Shown in pieces: positions 44,505 through 54,057 of a stretch of DNA of 64,000 nt. Within the stretch, counting starts at the first letter, position 1. Every line of letters starts with the position of its first letter. The notes below the pieces were generated by a model that saw only the letters and a program-made list of their open reading frames with translations, searched no databases and was not told the origin of the DNA. Origin of the DNA: an uncultured Flavobacteriales bacterium (GTDB taxonomy: Bacteria; Bacteroidota; Bacteroidia; Flavobacteriales_D; Parvicellaceae); NCBI GenBank assembly GCA_943787535.1, contig CALSMU010000007.1, positions 1-64,000 of the forward strand, read 5' to 3'. Position numbers and translations under genes: made by a program.

Positions 44505-46454
44505 CTATTTCATAGTATTAGATTCAATTTCCCAGCAAGTACTATTTAAGCACATTAACTCTACCGAAATGTCTTCTATACTAGAATTTATATTTAAGGC
44601 TGAAGCATTAAGATCCTTTAGTTCCTTTGAAATGCTACCAAGTTCGCTACTTATTGATATAAGTTGTTCTATTTTCAAAATTTCAATTTTACTTAAAAAG
44701 ACACCCTGATCTTCTAATTTGTTATATATCCTTGTGTAAAGTATCTTATCTCTATCAATTTCTTCAATTAAGCCTATCGATAACCGATAACAATAATATA
44801 ATTTGTTGATTATTTCAAAACATTCATCATAAATAGGTAAGCTGGGGTTTGAAAAAAAATTCTTAGCAGATTTTAAATATACTTTTCTATATCTTTTTTC
44901 TATATTCTCAATTAGACTATAAAATCTTTCAATGTTATCCAGATGGCCACTGCTACTATATAGATTACTTTTTTTATTTAATTCATTATAAAAATAAACT
45001 GACCCAATCCCTTGATTTGGGAGTTTAGCTAATCTTTCTCCAATATTAATTGATGCATTTATTGTGTTAATTTTCTCTAAAATAACATCAATATTTTTCT
45101 CTAATATTTTTTTCCTTTTCTCACTTGCTATTAATTCTTTGCTTAAACCAAGATCATTGAGTAATGGGGTTTTTTTATCTTCACTAAATAATTGCATGCA
45201 ATCATCATATATTACATGTTCTACTGTTGTATATGAATGAAAATACAAGCCGTAACTTTTTGTAAATTGATTAAGCGTAAACCAGGATTTTACATAATCT
45301 ATTTTTTTTGATGTTATGGTATATTTAAACTCAAGGATTAAATATTTTTCGCTCCATACTACAATCATGTAATCGCAAGAATTTACATTTTCTGTAATTA
45401 TATGTTTAATAGGTTGCCCCCATTCTTTAATCTGTTCTGCTATTATTGAATTTCTCACTGGACTTGTGAGAAATTCAAAACCATGAATCGATTTAGAAGC
45501 AATGTATGCTGACATTTTAGTTTTGCCCTTCGATCCTCCGGTAAAAAGTTCATTACTTATATCTACTTCTGTTTCATACCCTTTAATAAAGTAATTATAG
45601 GTTGTAAAAATCGGATGTGGTAATTTGGGGTTAAAATTTGGAATACTACTATCAAGTCTACCTAGATAAACAAGTAACCATAGTCCCAAAAAAAGAAGAA
45701 TACCAATAATAATTATAGGCCCTAATATAAATAAGATAAATCCCATAGCAATTGCTGCGGGGATTATACCCATGCCTTTATCTCCACTATCTTTCCCAAA
45801 CCTTAACTGATTCCATAGAGGTTTGAAAATCTCTTTTGGCTTACCACCCCAAAATGAGGTTTTATTTCCCAACCCTTCATTTTTCTTATTTATAACCTTC
45901 CTAGACTTTAATATTTCTCCGGATATTTTTTTAAAAGAAGTTAAATCTTGCTCTGAAGTAATTATATTTTTTACTTTCAAAGTTTTTGGACCAACTTGCA
46001 CTTCATCACCTTCTTTTACTAGTTTTATCTTTTTTGTAAAATCTTCCTTAATTTTTTGAATTGTTTTGTTTCTTATTTCTTTTAAATCATTTTTTTGTTG
46101 AGTAATAGTTGCATCTATAATTTGTAAGTTAGTGTTTAAAGTTTTTTTAGCAGTTATTTTTTCATTCAAAAAATCCTTTAATTCACGAAGTTTTGAGTTG
46201 AAGTCTGGGTTTTTTAATTTTCTTATTTTTTTTTCTTTAAATTTTCGGTTAGTAATTTCTGGAACTTGGATGCGCAGAGTTTTGTTTTCGCTTCCAGATA
46301 TTTTCTGATATAGCATTGAGTCTAATATTACTTCACATTCATCCTGAGGAACTCCATACTCCTCAGCTTTTCTTAAAATAACGGTTCTTTCTTTTTCAGT
46401 AATAACACCATCTCTAAGACATATTTCTATGAAACTTATTAATTCTTTATGCAT
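44505..46454 (-). CDS. Membrane protein with TerB-like N-terminus and coiled coil, 649 aa
   Basis: Residues 1-50 (RDGVITEKERTVILRKAEEY, then DE-EVILDSMLY) match the N-terminal module of the gene at 55495 and resemble a short TerB-like helical domain. A coiled coil (85-150) is followed by a hydrophobic hairpin (about 228-265). The cytoplasmic C-terminal half has NSCDYMIVVWSEKYLILEFK, which resembles the core strands of a restriction-like fold but lacks a clear ExK pattern. It is therefore uncharacterised. It leads an operon with the HExxH protein (24-bp gap). Confidence 0.6.
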   Translation of the reverse strand: MHKELISFIEICLRDGVITEKERTVILRKAEEYGVPQDECEVILDSMLYQKISGSENKTLRIQVPEITNRKFKEKKIRKLKNPDFNSKLRELKDFLNEKITAKKTLNTNLQIIDATITQQKNDLKEIRNKTIQKIKEDFTKKIKLVKEGDEVQVGPKTLKVKNIITSEQDLTSFKKISGEILKSRKVINKKNEGLGNKTSFWGGKPKEIFKPLWNQLRFGKDSGDKGMGIIPAAIAMGFILFILGPIIIIGILLFLGLWLLVYLGRLDSSIPNFNPKLPHPIFTTYNYFIKGYETEVDISNELFTGGSKGKTKMSAYIASKSIHGFEFLTSPVRNSIIAEQIKEWGQPIKHIITENVNSCDYMIVVWSEKYLILEFKYTITSKKIDYVKSWFTLNQFTKSYGLYFHSYTTVEHVIYDDCMQLFSEDKKTPLLNDLGLSKELIASEKRKKILEKNIDVILEKINTINASINIGERLAKLPNQGIGSVYFYNELNKKSNLYSSSGHLDNIERFYSLIENIEKRYRKVYLKSAKNFFSNPSLPIYDECFEIINKLYYCYRLSIGLIEEIDRDKILYTRIYNKLEDQGVFLSKIEILKIEQLISISSELGSISKELKDLNASALNINSSIEDISVELMCLNSTCWEIESNTMK

Positions 46455-46559
46455 CCTTTTTATTAATTATTATAGTAAATTTAACGAATAAATATTGAAT
46501 CGACTGTTATTTCTTACAAACCAATGCTTTTAGTATTTTTGAGAAGTTTCTAAATAAAC

Positions 46560-47195
46560 ATGGCCACAAAACCCGAAAATAAAACAACATTGCTTTGGAT
46601 AGGAGATCGTGCATTTTCTCTTGCAGAATCTATAGATAAGCATGCGTTGGATTCTTTCGACCAGCATTTTCTTGTACACGACAGAAGACGTGAGTACGAT
46701 TCGGATTTAAAAAATCTTACTGTTCTGGATGAGTATTTTCCTTTTTCGGAAAGACAATATTCTGTAGAGGACCTTCACATGCCCCTCTATCATTATTTAA
46801 ACGAAAAAGTAAACGCAAATAAATTGCTGATCATTGGTGATCCTTCCGAACTACTTGTGCAGTCGCTTGATACGGGAGCAGCAAAGGAAGTTACACAGGA
46901 TACTATGCTTGAGCTACTGGAAACTGCTTTGGAGCATCGCTATAGTATGGCTGTTCCTAAATTTGATAGCGGCAATACAGATCTTTTATTACTACCTCCT
47001 GTTCTTCATGGTTTTGAAGATATAGACAGGCAGGTCCAGGATCTTAAGGAGAGTGCAAAAACTTCTTTTCAAAATGGTCTGATCATTACCAATGAGAAAG
47101 AACTTCAAAAAGAACTCAGTGGTTTTTTATGGCACCTTGCAAATGATGGTATCAGCCAGGCGGTTGATATAAGTAATCATGTTCAACTTCTATAA
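46560..47195 (+). CDS. Hypothetical protein, 211 aa, before ECF sigma factor
   Basis: No family recognised. A soluble protein with Rossmann-like pattern strands (TLLWIGDRAF, KLLIIGDPSEL, TDLLLLPPVLHG) and no membrane segment. It ends 9 bp before the sigma factor gene, so it is co-transcribed. It could act as a regulator in place of a classical membrane anti-sigma factor, which is missing here. Confidence 0.6.
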   Translation: MATKPENKTTLLWIGDRAFSLAESIDKHALDSFDQHFLVHDRRREYDSDLKNLTVLDEYFPFSERQYSVEDLHMPLYHYLNEKVNANKLLIIGDPSELLVQSLDTGAAKEVTQDTMLELLETALEHRYSMAVPKFDSGNTDLLLLPPVLHGFEDIDRQVQDLKESAKTSFQNGLIITNEKELQKELSGFLWHLANDGISQAVDISNHVQLL

Positions 47196-47204
47196 TCTTC
47201 AGTT

Positions 47205-47744
47205 GTGAAAAGAGAAGCATTCATCAACGAGATACTAAGGCGCCTTGATAGCTATATATGGAAAATAGTAAGGGTGTATTTTACGGATAAGGAAATGTCT
47301 AAGGATGCTTTTCAGAATATATTGCTCCGGCTTTACGAAAATCACGATAAATACAAAGACAAAGGAAATCTTAAGGGATGGGTAGCAGTTGTTGCTAGAA
47401 ATGAGTGTATCAGCATGATTCGTAAACAAAAAAGATCACCATTAAAAAGAATGGAGGCACATTACCTAGAGGTAATTAAAGATCCAACTGCCGATTTTAC
47501 CCGCTCTAAAAAAGCCATTGACCTCGAAAAAGCGCTTTTACAACTCAATGAAAAAGACCGGCAAATGATCATACTGCGTTTTATGAAAAACAAAAGCATA
47601 AAAGAGATCGATCAGATCATAGGAATTACCAATAGTGCTGTATATATAAAAAGAGCCATTATTAAGCTAAAAAAAATAATTGGCACTGAAGATTTCTTAA
47701 AACAATATGATCACTGGGAGGTTGACTCCGATACCCTTTTATAG
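47205..47744 (+). CDS. ECF-type sigma-70 factor
   Basis: A 179-aa sigma factor. Region 2 spans about 10-75 (IWKIVRVYFTDKEMSKDAFQ, NLKGWVAVVARNECISMIRK) and region 4 about 105-160 (LNEKDRQMIILRFMKNKSIK, ITNSAVYIKRAIIKLKK). Start is GTG 47205, since a stop lies just upstream in frame and no ATG precedes region 2. It is coupled to the 211-aa gene. It likely directs transcription of part of this region, but I could not define its promoter motif. Confidence 0.85.
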   Translation: MKREAFINEILRRLDSYIWKIVRVYFTDKEMSKDAFQNILLRLYENHDKYKDKGNLKGWVAVVARNECISMIRKQKRSPLKRMEAHYLEVIKDPTADFTRSKKAIDLEKALLQLNEKDRQMIILRFMKNKSIKEIDQIIGITNSAVYIKRAIIKLKKIIGTEDFLKQYDHWEVDSDTLL

Positions 47745-47745
47745 T

Positions 47746-48918
47746 TTATTTAACCATTCCATGAAAAACAACTTTAAAGTTCTGCACCGAACGGGAGAAG
47801 TTTGTTACACTTGTTTTAAGTTGTTTTACTTTTCCGACAGGGAAAAAACGAAAATAGAGATATGCCAGAAGCCCAATTCCTGAAACTACAGTTCCGGGAT
47901 TGGTTTGGTAACCCGCATCCTTTGTCATAAAATAAATTATCACTCCTGCCAGTAATGTCCCGCCTGCTATCATGTGCATTTTAAACACATCTTTCTTTAC
48001 TTCTTCCAAATCGGTTCGAGACAGGGCAGTGATTTGGTTATGAATGTGCGTATACTGCGGAACTGATTTGCTGATTTTGAGGGTCTTCGAAAAATACAGA
48101 AACTGACTTCCTTCGGTAGATCCGCCAATATTTATGGCGTTGATGTAAAAATACCGCGTAAATGGATTGCTTAACCTGATGGTATTGCAATACGTTCCAT
48201 AATTGATAATTACCCGCTGGTAGATAGTGGCAACTGTAGAAATGTATTCCTGTACAATGAGCTTTGATTCGTTTTTAGCTGAAGGGTCAATATTGGCAAT
48301 GTTGTCTTTTAAAAGTATGGCAAATTCTACCGTCATGGCAATATTGGCAACGGTTTCAGCAAAAACCCCTTTGGCAGAATTGGTAATAAGCTGTGCATTG
48401 GATTTAAAATGATGGCTGGCAATAACACCTGCAATGGCACCGCCATAACCCAGGTATTTTCCGGTTTTGGTTTCTGCATTGCTTCCTGCAATATAACTGA
48501 CTGCAGCCGCAATGGAAGCGATGGTTCCTTTCATTCTTTCTCTTGAAGCACTGGTTTTAAGCTGTTCAATCTCATTCAGGCGTTCTTTTACCAGAAAGTT
48601 GGTTCGCTCTAACAGACAGTTGATAAATATTGCCTGTATTGTTAGTACATCCGCAGCAGATAGCCGGGTGGATTTCCTGAAGTTCTCAATAGACTGAATG
48701 GATGATTTTAAGAGATTAAGATTGGCTTTGTAGTCAAAAAGCCAGGACTGAGCAATGGCTTTAAGTGCCCATCCCGAAGCTTTATTGCTATAGATGAGGT
48801 TTTCACTAAGGGAAATAGCTCTCTGGTAATTTCCGGATGTGAGTTCCACTAGGCAAAGGTTAGCAGAACTGCCGGAGGATAGTTTTTGGTGCAATATATG
48901 ACTGAAAGCATTATTCAT
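47746..48918 (-). CDS. Hypothetical membrane-associated protein, 390 aa
   Basis: No family recognised. The N-terminal 100 residues look TPR-like (ISLSENLIYSNKASGWALKA). A Gly/Ala-rich hydrophobic stretch lies near 135-165, and two further membrane segments near 315-360 (MIAGGTLLAGVIIYF, GIGLLAYLYFRFF). Convergent with the sigma factor gene with 1 bp between stops. Role unknown. Confidence 0.6.
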   Translation of the reverse strand: MNNAFSHILHQKLSSGSSANLCLVELTSGNYQRAISLSENLIYSNKASGWALKAIAQSWLFDYKANLNLLKSSIQSIENFRKSTRLSAADVLTIQAIFINCLLERTNFLVKERLNEIEQLKTSASRERMKGTIASIAAAVSYIAGSNAETKTGKYLGYGGAIAGVIASHHFKSNAQLITNSAKGVFAETVANIAMTVEFAILLKDNIANIDPSAKNESKLIVQEYISTVATIYQRVIINYGTYCNTIRLSNPFTRYFYINAINIGGSTEGSQFLYFSKTLKISKSVPQYTHIHNQITALSRTDLEEVKKDVFKMHMIAGGTLLAGVIIYFMTKDAGYQTNPGTVVSGIGLLAYLYFRFFPVGKVKQLKTSVTNFSRSVQNFKVVFHGMVK

Positions 48919-49013
48919 TAATTAGGAAATATAAAGATTATTTAAAACAATTTCTACAGGATTGTTATCTAATTACCATTTCTGCGTTGTATTAATAACA
49001 AAAACGAAAAACT

Positions 49014-49229
49014 ATGGAAATACTAGCCTATATATCTTCTTACTTCTTGATTGGCATCATACTCAGCTTTATTTTTGATGTATTGAATAATTATCTTTTT
49101 CATCCGGATAATCCAGATAAAGTACAATTTGACTGGTTTATTAGAACAATTAATATTTTTCTATGGCCCTATATTCTGGGAGTTTTTCTAAGAACGATGC
49201 ATACCTATTATGCTTCAAGGGAGGAGTAA
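49014..49229 (+). CDS. Small membrane protein, 71 aa
   Basis: No family recognised. It has two hydrophobic helices (residues 4-25 and 45-62) with a short polar loop between (HPDNPDKVQFDW). The 83 bp to the next gene shows no terminator. It may belong to the ATPase/DUF932/TPR operon or stand alone. Confidence 0.55.
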   Translation: MEILAYISSYFLIGIILSFIFDVLNNYLFHPDNPDKVQFDWFIRTINIFLWPYILGVFLRTMHTYYASREE

Positions 49230-49311
49230 TGTCAACTTTTATGAGCTGGGGAATTTAACATCGTAATAAAATTATGTTGCCTACTCCTAAATTGAATAAT
49301 AAAAAACAACT

Positions 49312-50175
49312 ATGAACAAAAAACACATAAATCTAGCTAAAAAAGCAGACGAAATAACGATCGACCCGGACCTGCTAGTCAATTATGATGCAGGAACACA
49401 TATTGATAAGATTTTTTCTTTTGAGGGAGGACTGCCCAAATCCAGTAACTATATGGTAACAGGGCCTCCGGGTGTTGCCAAGAGTACATTTGTATTGCTG
49501 TATTTGGCTCAATTACAGCAAGCAGGTTATAAGTGTTTGTATGTTTCTTCGGAAATGAACAGGATAGACATGGAGCGCTATTTTAATCGTTTTCCTGAGT
49601 TAAGGGAGCTGGATATTCTTTATCTGCAGGGCTTGAGAAAAGACCCTTTGGATCCAGATTCAGCTTATTTTCATCCATCGGAAGCATTTTACCTGCAGAT
49701 GGAGAATAATGCCTATGATATTGTGTCGCTCGACAGCATTGCTGAATTTATAGAATCGGAGCATTATTTCAGCGAACAAAGCAGAAAAGCCATAGAGAAA
49801 CAACTGATCGATAAACTCAGTTATTTCAATGCACTCAATCATACCAGTTTTTTACTAATACAGCAGGTCACTAAGTCCAATCAGTTCATTGGTAGTAACC
49901 GTTTTAAGCATGTGGTTCACGGGATGATGGAACTAGATTATGAGGATGGTGAAAATTCTCTGAACCGTTTTGTTACCTTTTCTAAGAATAGGTCAGGAAA
50001 AACCAATCAACGTCTCTATTATTTTTTCGATAAAGCTGGGAAACTAATCGTTGATGAAAAAAGATACGATGAAGACCTATATACGGATAAGCAGTGTACT
50101 TCCGATCAAGAAAAATTAGAAAAGGAAAATGCGCTTTTTGGCAACTGGGTAACTACTGTAAATGGCAATAGCTAA
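49312..50175 (+). CDS. RecA/KaiC-like P-loop ATPase, 287 aa
   Basis: Predicted RecA-superfamily ATPase. Walker A is GPPGVAKST (51-59), a typical RadA/DnaB/KaiC strand-helix unit follows (CLYVSSEM with a catalytic-type Glu), and Walker B is YDIVSLDSIAEF. It has no N-terminal zinc finger or Lon-like domain, so it is not RadA. It leads a set with DUF932 and TPR genes (gaps of 29 and 10 bp). Such ATPases beside DUF932 occur in plasmids and phages. Likely role is DNA handling or a regulatory switch. Confidence 0.75.
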   Translation: MNKKHINLAKKADEITIDPDLLVNYDAGTHIDKIFSFEGGLPKSSNYMVTGPPGVAKSTFVLLYLAQLQQAGYKCLYVSSEMNRIDMERYFNRFPELRELDILYLQGLRKDPLDPDSAYFHPSEAFYLQMENNAYDIVSLDSIAEFIESEHYFSEQSRKAIEKQLIDKLSYFNALNHTSFLLIQQVTKSNQFIGSNRFKHVVHGMMELDYEDGENSLNRFVTFSKNRSGKTNQRLYYFFDKAGKLIVDEKRYDEDLYTDKQCTSDQEKLEKENALFGNWVTTVNGNS

Positions 50176-50204
50176 TCTATAAACATTAAAAAAATCAATA
50201 CAAC

Positions 50205-51296
50205 ATGAAAACAATATCTCATAATAAAGTAATGGAGTTCAAAAGTGAAGCCATTAACAAACAGCCTTTAAGGGTTAAAGGTAGTATGTCTGAGTTGGAT
50301 CTTGTAGGTTACGACCAGGTGGAATTAAAGGGCATGGGTTTAAAAATGACTGAAACAGCAAGGGAGCATATATGGAAGATACTCCACATTCATAAAAGTA
50401 TGGATAAGCTACTTGCAGATACAGTAGGTGAAAAGAACAGGGACACATTTATAAACACCATAAGAAAAGCAAAGGTTACAGACGGAGCCAATAACGCAAA
50501 ATTATTGTTTTTAGTGGATCATCAGAATCAATTACTTAAAGGCGTTGTCAAAGACGAAATTCAGTTGCTGGGAAATGATACTTTTTTCTCGCTTGCAGAG
50601 GTGATTATCGATAAATACGGATTGGATGTAACTGGACTTTCTCTTGGAGATGAAGGGCAGGTAAATATTAATGCTATCCATCGTAATAAATTCTGGGAAA
50701 TAGGAAATCTAAAAGATGAGACTTTCAATGGGGGAGTGTCAATATCCAATGATTATCAGGGAGGTATGCAACTCAGTTCATTTTTAAACAGGTTGGTATG
50801 TTCCAATGGGCTTATTGCTACAAAATTTTCAGATACTTTTAAGATGACGAAGATGAACCCCAAAAATGTGCATCAGTTTTACAGTTCAGTAAAGAATCTA
50901 GCTGCACGGGACTTTAAACCTGTGGGGTTTTCTGAGAAAGTAATAAAAGCTCACCATACACCTGCCTCACTGCGTGAAATGGAGAGTGCTTCAAAGTTCT
51001 TGACAACCCTCAGTGGAGTACGTGATTCGGGTCTCGAAAAATGGGTGCCTCTTTTAGCTACCGAAAACAGATTCCGAGAGCATGGGGTAAGAACAGGAAA
51101 GCTATCGGCAGCAAAAAAGAAAAATGCCAGAACAGGAACTACTGTATGGGAACTGGTAAACGGAATGACCCATTTTGCTACGCATGATAATGGAATACAT
51201 CTCAATCAAATAAAAAGAGATGAAATTCAGATCAGAGCTGGCGAATTGCTTTGCAAGGATTACGATATGAACAACATGGTGGAATCTCCCTTTTAA
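50205..51296 (+). CDS. DUF932 (phage/plasmid-like) protein, 363 aa
   Basis: DUF932 family by its core (GGMQLSSFLNRLVCSNGLIA) and by length. Members are found on plasmids, prophages and integrative elements, and their function is not established. No membrane segment. It sits between the RecA-like ATPase gene and the TPR gene, close to an integrase, which fits a mobile-element origin. Confidence 0.7.
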   Translation: MKTISHNKVMEFKSEAINKQPLRVKGSMSELDLVGYDQVELKGMGLKMTETAREHIWKILHIHKSMDKLLADTVGEKNRDTFINTIRKAKVTDGANNAKLLFLVDHQNQLLKGVVKDEIQLLGNDTFFSLAEVIIDKYGLDVTGLSLGDEGQVNINAIHRNKFWEIGNLKDETFNGGVSISNDYQGGMQLSSFLNRLVCSNGLIATKFSDTFKMTKMNPKNVHQFYSSVKNLAARDFKPVGFSEKVIKAHHTPASLREMESASKFLTTLSGVRDSGLEKWVPLLATENRFREHGVRTGKLSAAKKKNARTGTTVWELVNGMTHFATHDNGIHLNQIKRDEIQIRAGELLCKDYDMNNMVESPF

Positions 51297-51306
51297 TATT
51301 GGCTTA

Positions 51307-52332
51307 ATGGAAATAGAATATTCTATAGAAGATGTAATTGAAGAATTTGAAAAAGGCAATTCTGATTTTGCTATATTTATGTTTAGACAGATCACAAGTG
51401 ATAAGAAAAAGAAAAAATCGGCTCAGTTCATTGACCTTGAGAAAAAGCTAGCAAACTATATTCTTGCATGTATTCACGAGCATAAGATTCGTGAGTTGGA
51501 CCGCACAACGTCTCAAAAGCTGATCGAACAGGTTGATTTGATTCTAGAGTGGGATCCCCATCATTATCAAGCGCTGAATATTAGAGGAATGTTATATATT
51601 AATTTACATGAATATGAAAGAGCTATAGAAGACCTTTCTTTGGCTATAGGTATTGAGCTAATCGAAGATGATGCCTATGTGAACCGGGGAATCGTATATT
51701 ATGAAATGGGCGATTATCAAAATGCGCTGTGCGATCTTGATCTTGCAGATGCCCTGTCTATAGACGACCCCTATGTTTTGTTTTGCAGAGGAAATGTATA
51801 TTATGAGAAGGAAGATTTTTTGAGTGCCTTTGATGATTTTTATCTTGCTTTTGAAAAAGGTTATTCCGATAATTCGATGCTGTTAAAGATGCTGTTAAGT
51901 AAATATAGAATAGGGAACTCTGTGGAAACGTATTCGTTGTCTGAAGAATTAGCTGCAACATTTGCAACGTTACCTTCTTTATCCCTTTCTATTTTTTACG
52001 AGATAAGAGGTCTTGTACTTTATGATATGTCCTGTTTTGAAGATGCACTTGAACAGATTCACTTGGCCATAGCCTCAGATATGGACCGGTCTTCGTTGTA
52101 TTATCATAGGGGAATGATTTTTAATTGTTTAAAACGTAATGAAGAAGCACTTAACGACTTTAGCAGAGCATTGCAGTTGGACAAGGAATATGCTAAGGCC
52201 TATTTTGGTAGAGCAATATGTTATGAGAAAAAAAATGAAAAGCAACGGGCATTCAAAGATTATGCAAATGCATTTTTTTACGACCCTAAAATGAAAAAAG
52301 CAGCTGAAAGCATGACAGAATTATCGGGTTAG
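51307..52332 (+). CDS. TPR-repeat protein, 341 aa
   Basis: A helical scaffold with at least six TPRs. Clear ones include ALNIRGMLYINLHEYERAI, AYVNRGIVYYEMGDYQNAL, LYYHRGMIFNCLKRNEEAL and AYFGRAICYEKKNEKQRA. The first 90 residues are charged and helical. Cytoplasmic. Last gene of the ATPase/DUF932/TPR set. Confidence 0.85.
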   Translation: MEIEYSIEDVIEEFEKGNSDFAIFMFRQITSDKKKKKSAQFIDLEKKLANYILACIHEHKIRELDRTTSQKLIEQVDLILEWDPHHYQALNIRGMLYINLHEYERAIEDLSLAIGIELIEDDAYVNRGIVYYEMGDYQNALCDLDLADALSIDDPYVLFCRGNVYYEKEDFLSAFDDFYLAFEKGYSDNSMLLKMLLSKYRIGNSVETYSLSEELAATFATLPSLSLSIFYEIRGLVLYDMSCFEDALEQIHLAIASDMDRSSLYYHRGMIFNCLKRNEEALNDFSRALQLDKEYAKAYFGRAICYEKKNEKQRAFKDYANAFFYDPKMKKAAESMTELSG

Positions 52333-52344
52333 GAAGGGGAATCG

Positions 52345-52435
52345 ATGTTTTATTCGTTTTAATCCACTTTAAATCGAATTCATTCGTTTCAATTTAAAGC
52401 CGTTCGCTTTTAATCGAATTTATTCGGTTGGTTTT
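52345..52435. repeat. Imperfect TTCG/CGAA-rich repeat cluster beside the integrase gene
   Basis: Two copies of a 17-base pattern (AATCGAATTCATTCG and AATCGAATTTATTCG) with further ATTCGTTT-type variants fill the 142-bp space between the TPR gene and the integrase gene's stop. TTTATTCGGT at 52419-52428 recurs at 53760-53769 on the other side of the integrase gene. They may be recombinase-binding or attachment sites. Confidence 0.5.
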
Positions 52436-52474
52436 TTCTAATTATTCCATGGTATAGCTTCGTTTTTTGAGCTT

Positions 52475-53728
52475 TTAGAAAAACTCTCGATACTTATTTG
52501 CTGTAACTTGAGCATCTAACTTTAGATACCTCAAAAAATTCCTTTCCGTTTTATGTCCAGTAAATTTCATTATGGCTTGGGCTGGCATTCCTTTTAGAAA
52601 TTTCAGAGTGCAGAATGTTCTTCTACATGTATGTGATGAAACCTCGTTGAATTTCTTTTTAACCTCCTTTCTTTCAATTCCTCTTATGTTTCTGTATTGA
52701 ATAATGTCATTTGTCATTCCCGCTTTTTCGCATACCTTTCTTATTACTTTGTTAAACTCAGTAATATTGGTTGCTCTATATGCTGGAGGACAATAGTTGT
52801 ACTTTGTTAAAATTCTATTCAGTCTTTCACTAATAGGAACAATTACTTTATTGTTCTTCGATTTTGAGGTCTTTTTTGGACGAAAGTGTATTTCGTTATT
52901 TCGAATATCATTCTCTTGTATTCTTGTAAAATCACTGTATCTAAATCCTGTCTCGCATCCAATTAAAAATAAATCTCTTACGATGTTTTCTTCTGAGTCG
53001 TCCAATTCTAAATCATCAATATTTTGAAGTTCTTCTTCGGTGATGTAAATTTTATCTACATCCATTGTAATAGAGGGAAACTTCTTTAAACTGAATTGAC
53101 TAATTATATTTTTGTCGAAACACCAATTCAAGAAAGCCTTTATGTGTTTATTCTCTTTACCTATTGTATTTGGAGATAAACCATAATCACCCTCTGCATT
53201 AATTGCCTCAAATGTTAAATAGGTCATCCAAGTATTAACAAACAGGTCATCTTCATTTTTTATCATTCCAAATGAGAGTGTTCTTCCCATTCTGTCTTGT
53301 GTTTTTAAAAGATGTTTTCTTAAACTGTAATGATAATGTCTTACGTCATGAAATGCTTTTCTTTTAGCTTCTACAAAGTTTTCAAAATGATCCCAAAACT
53401 TTAATTTTCTTTTTGACGGAAGTGGGTTTGTTTCAAGGTTGATAAAGTCTTTTTTAAACCCTTTAGGCGAGGGGAATTCACCTTCTGCTTGATATTTTCT
53501 ATAGAGTTTAATTATAAGCTTATCTATTTCTTCTAGCCTTTCATTGATGAAAACGTAATCTGGAAATTCCATCAATTCTTTAACCCGTTGTTTTTTTGTA
53601 CTCCAATATTTATTTGGAACTTTTAAGGAGGTTGAAAGCTTCAATCTCTTATAATCGTAATTAAATATCAAATTGATCATAGATTCATTTGATGCTGTTT
53701 TACTAAGGTTGAATTTTACCTGTCCCAT
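52475..53728 (-). CDS. Tyrosine recombinase (phage-integrase family), 417 aa
   Basis: A site-specific recombinase of the Bacteroidota type. An N-terminal arm-binding domain (1-95) and a SAM-like core-binding domain (110-210) precede the catalytic domain. The catalytic residues are R263 (ETGFRYSD), probably K286 or nearby, H366-x-x-R369 (HTCRR), H392 (TGHKT) and Y401. It is a full-length, apparently active gene. No excisionase or transposition genes are adjacent. It implies that at least part of this region arrived as an integrative element. Confidence 0.92.
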   Translation of the reverse strand: MGQVKFNLSKTASNESMINLIFNYDYKRLKLSTSLKVPNKYWSTKKQRVKELMEFPDYVFINERLEEIDKLIIKLYRKYQAEGEFPSPKGFKKDFINLETNPLPSKRKLKFWDHFENFVEAKRKAFHDVRHYHYSLRKHLLKTQDRMGRTLSFGMIKNEDDLFVNTWMTYLTFEAINAEGDYGLSPNTIGKENKHIKAFLNWCFDKNIISQFSLKKFPSITMDVDKIYITEEELQNIDDLELDDSEENIVRDLFLIGCETGFRYSDFTRIQENDIRNNEIHFRPKKTSKSKNNKVIVPISERLNRILTKYNYCPPAYRATNITEFNKVIRKVCEKAGMTNDIIQYRNIRGIERKEVKKKFNEVSSHTCRRTFCTLKFLKGMPAQAIMKFTGHKTERNFLRYLKLDAQVTANKYREFF

Positions 53729-53762
53729 TATTTTCCGTATTATTGATAAAACAAATTTATTT

Positions 53763-53776
53763 ATTCGGTACCGAAT
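53763..53776. promoter_or_regulatory. 14-bp perfect palindrome upstream of integrase gene
   Basis: ATTCGGTACCGAAT reads the same on both strands and lies 35 bp before the integrase start codon. It could be an operator for the integrase promoter or part of an attachment site. It contains the TTCGGT sequence also found downstream of the gene. Confidence 0.45.
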
Positions 53777-53930
53777 TTAGGGTCAAGTCAACTTTGTTTT
53801 TGTTAACACAAATGCGATTTTGATTAACAGAAATAGTGTGTAATAGGCTGTTAGATAGGCTTTAATAGAAAAGTTAAGCAAACTTAAAGAAAGCCCGAAA
53901 ACATTGAAATGAATAAGCCGTCCAGACCGC

Positions 53931-53972
53931 AAAAAGCTTCATCATAACGATGGAGCTTTTTTCGTTTAAAGC
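53931..53972 (+). terminator. Rho-independent-type terminator
   Basis: AAAAGCTTCATC, a short loop (ATAAC), then GATGGAGCTTTTTT: a 12-bp stem with one G-T pair followed by T's. No gene ends within 300 bp on the plus strand, and the 53777-53930 sequence before it shows no open frame. It may terminate a small RNA or an old gene end carried by the insertion. Confidence 0.7.
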
Positions 53973-54057
53973 CTACTTAATTGATGTTTCAGATAATAAA
54001 AAGGCAAAAAAATAGAGGAAAAGAATAATTAAATAATTTTCCTAACTTTACCCTACT

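Noticed and set aside
53777-54057. Possible tRNA or tmRNA target of the integrase
   Set aside because: I looked for a tRNA-like cloverleaf and CCA end near the integrase and found none; only a terminator is visible.
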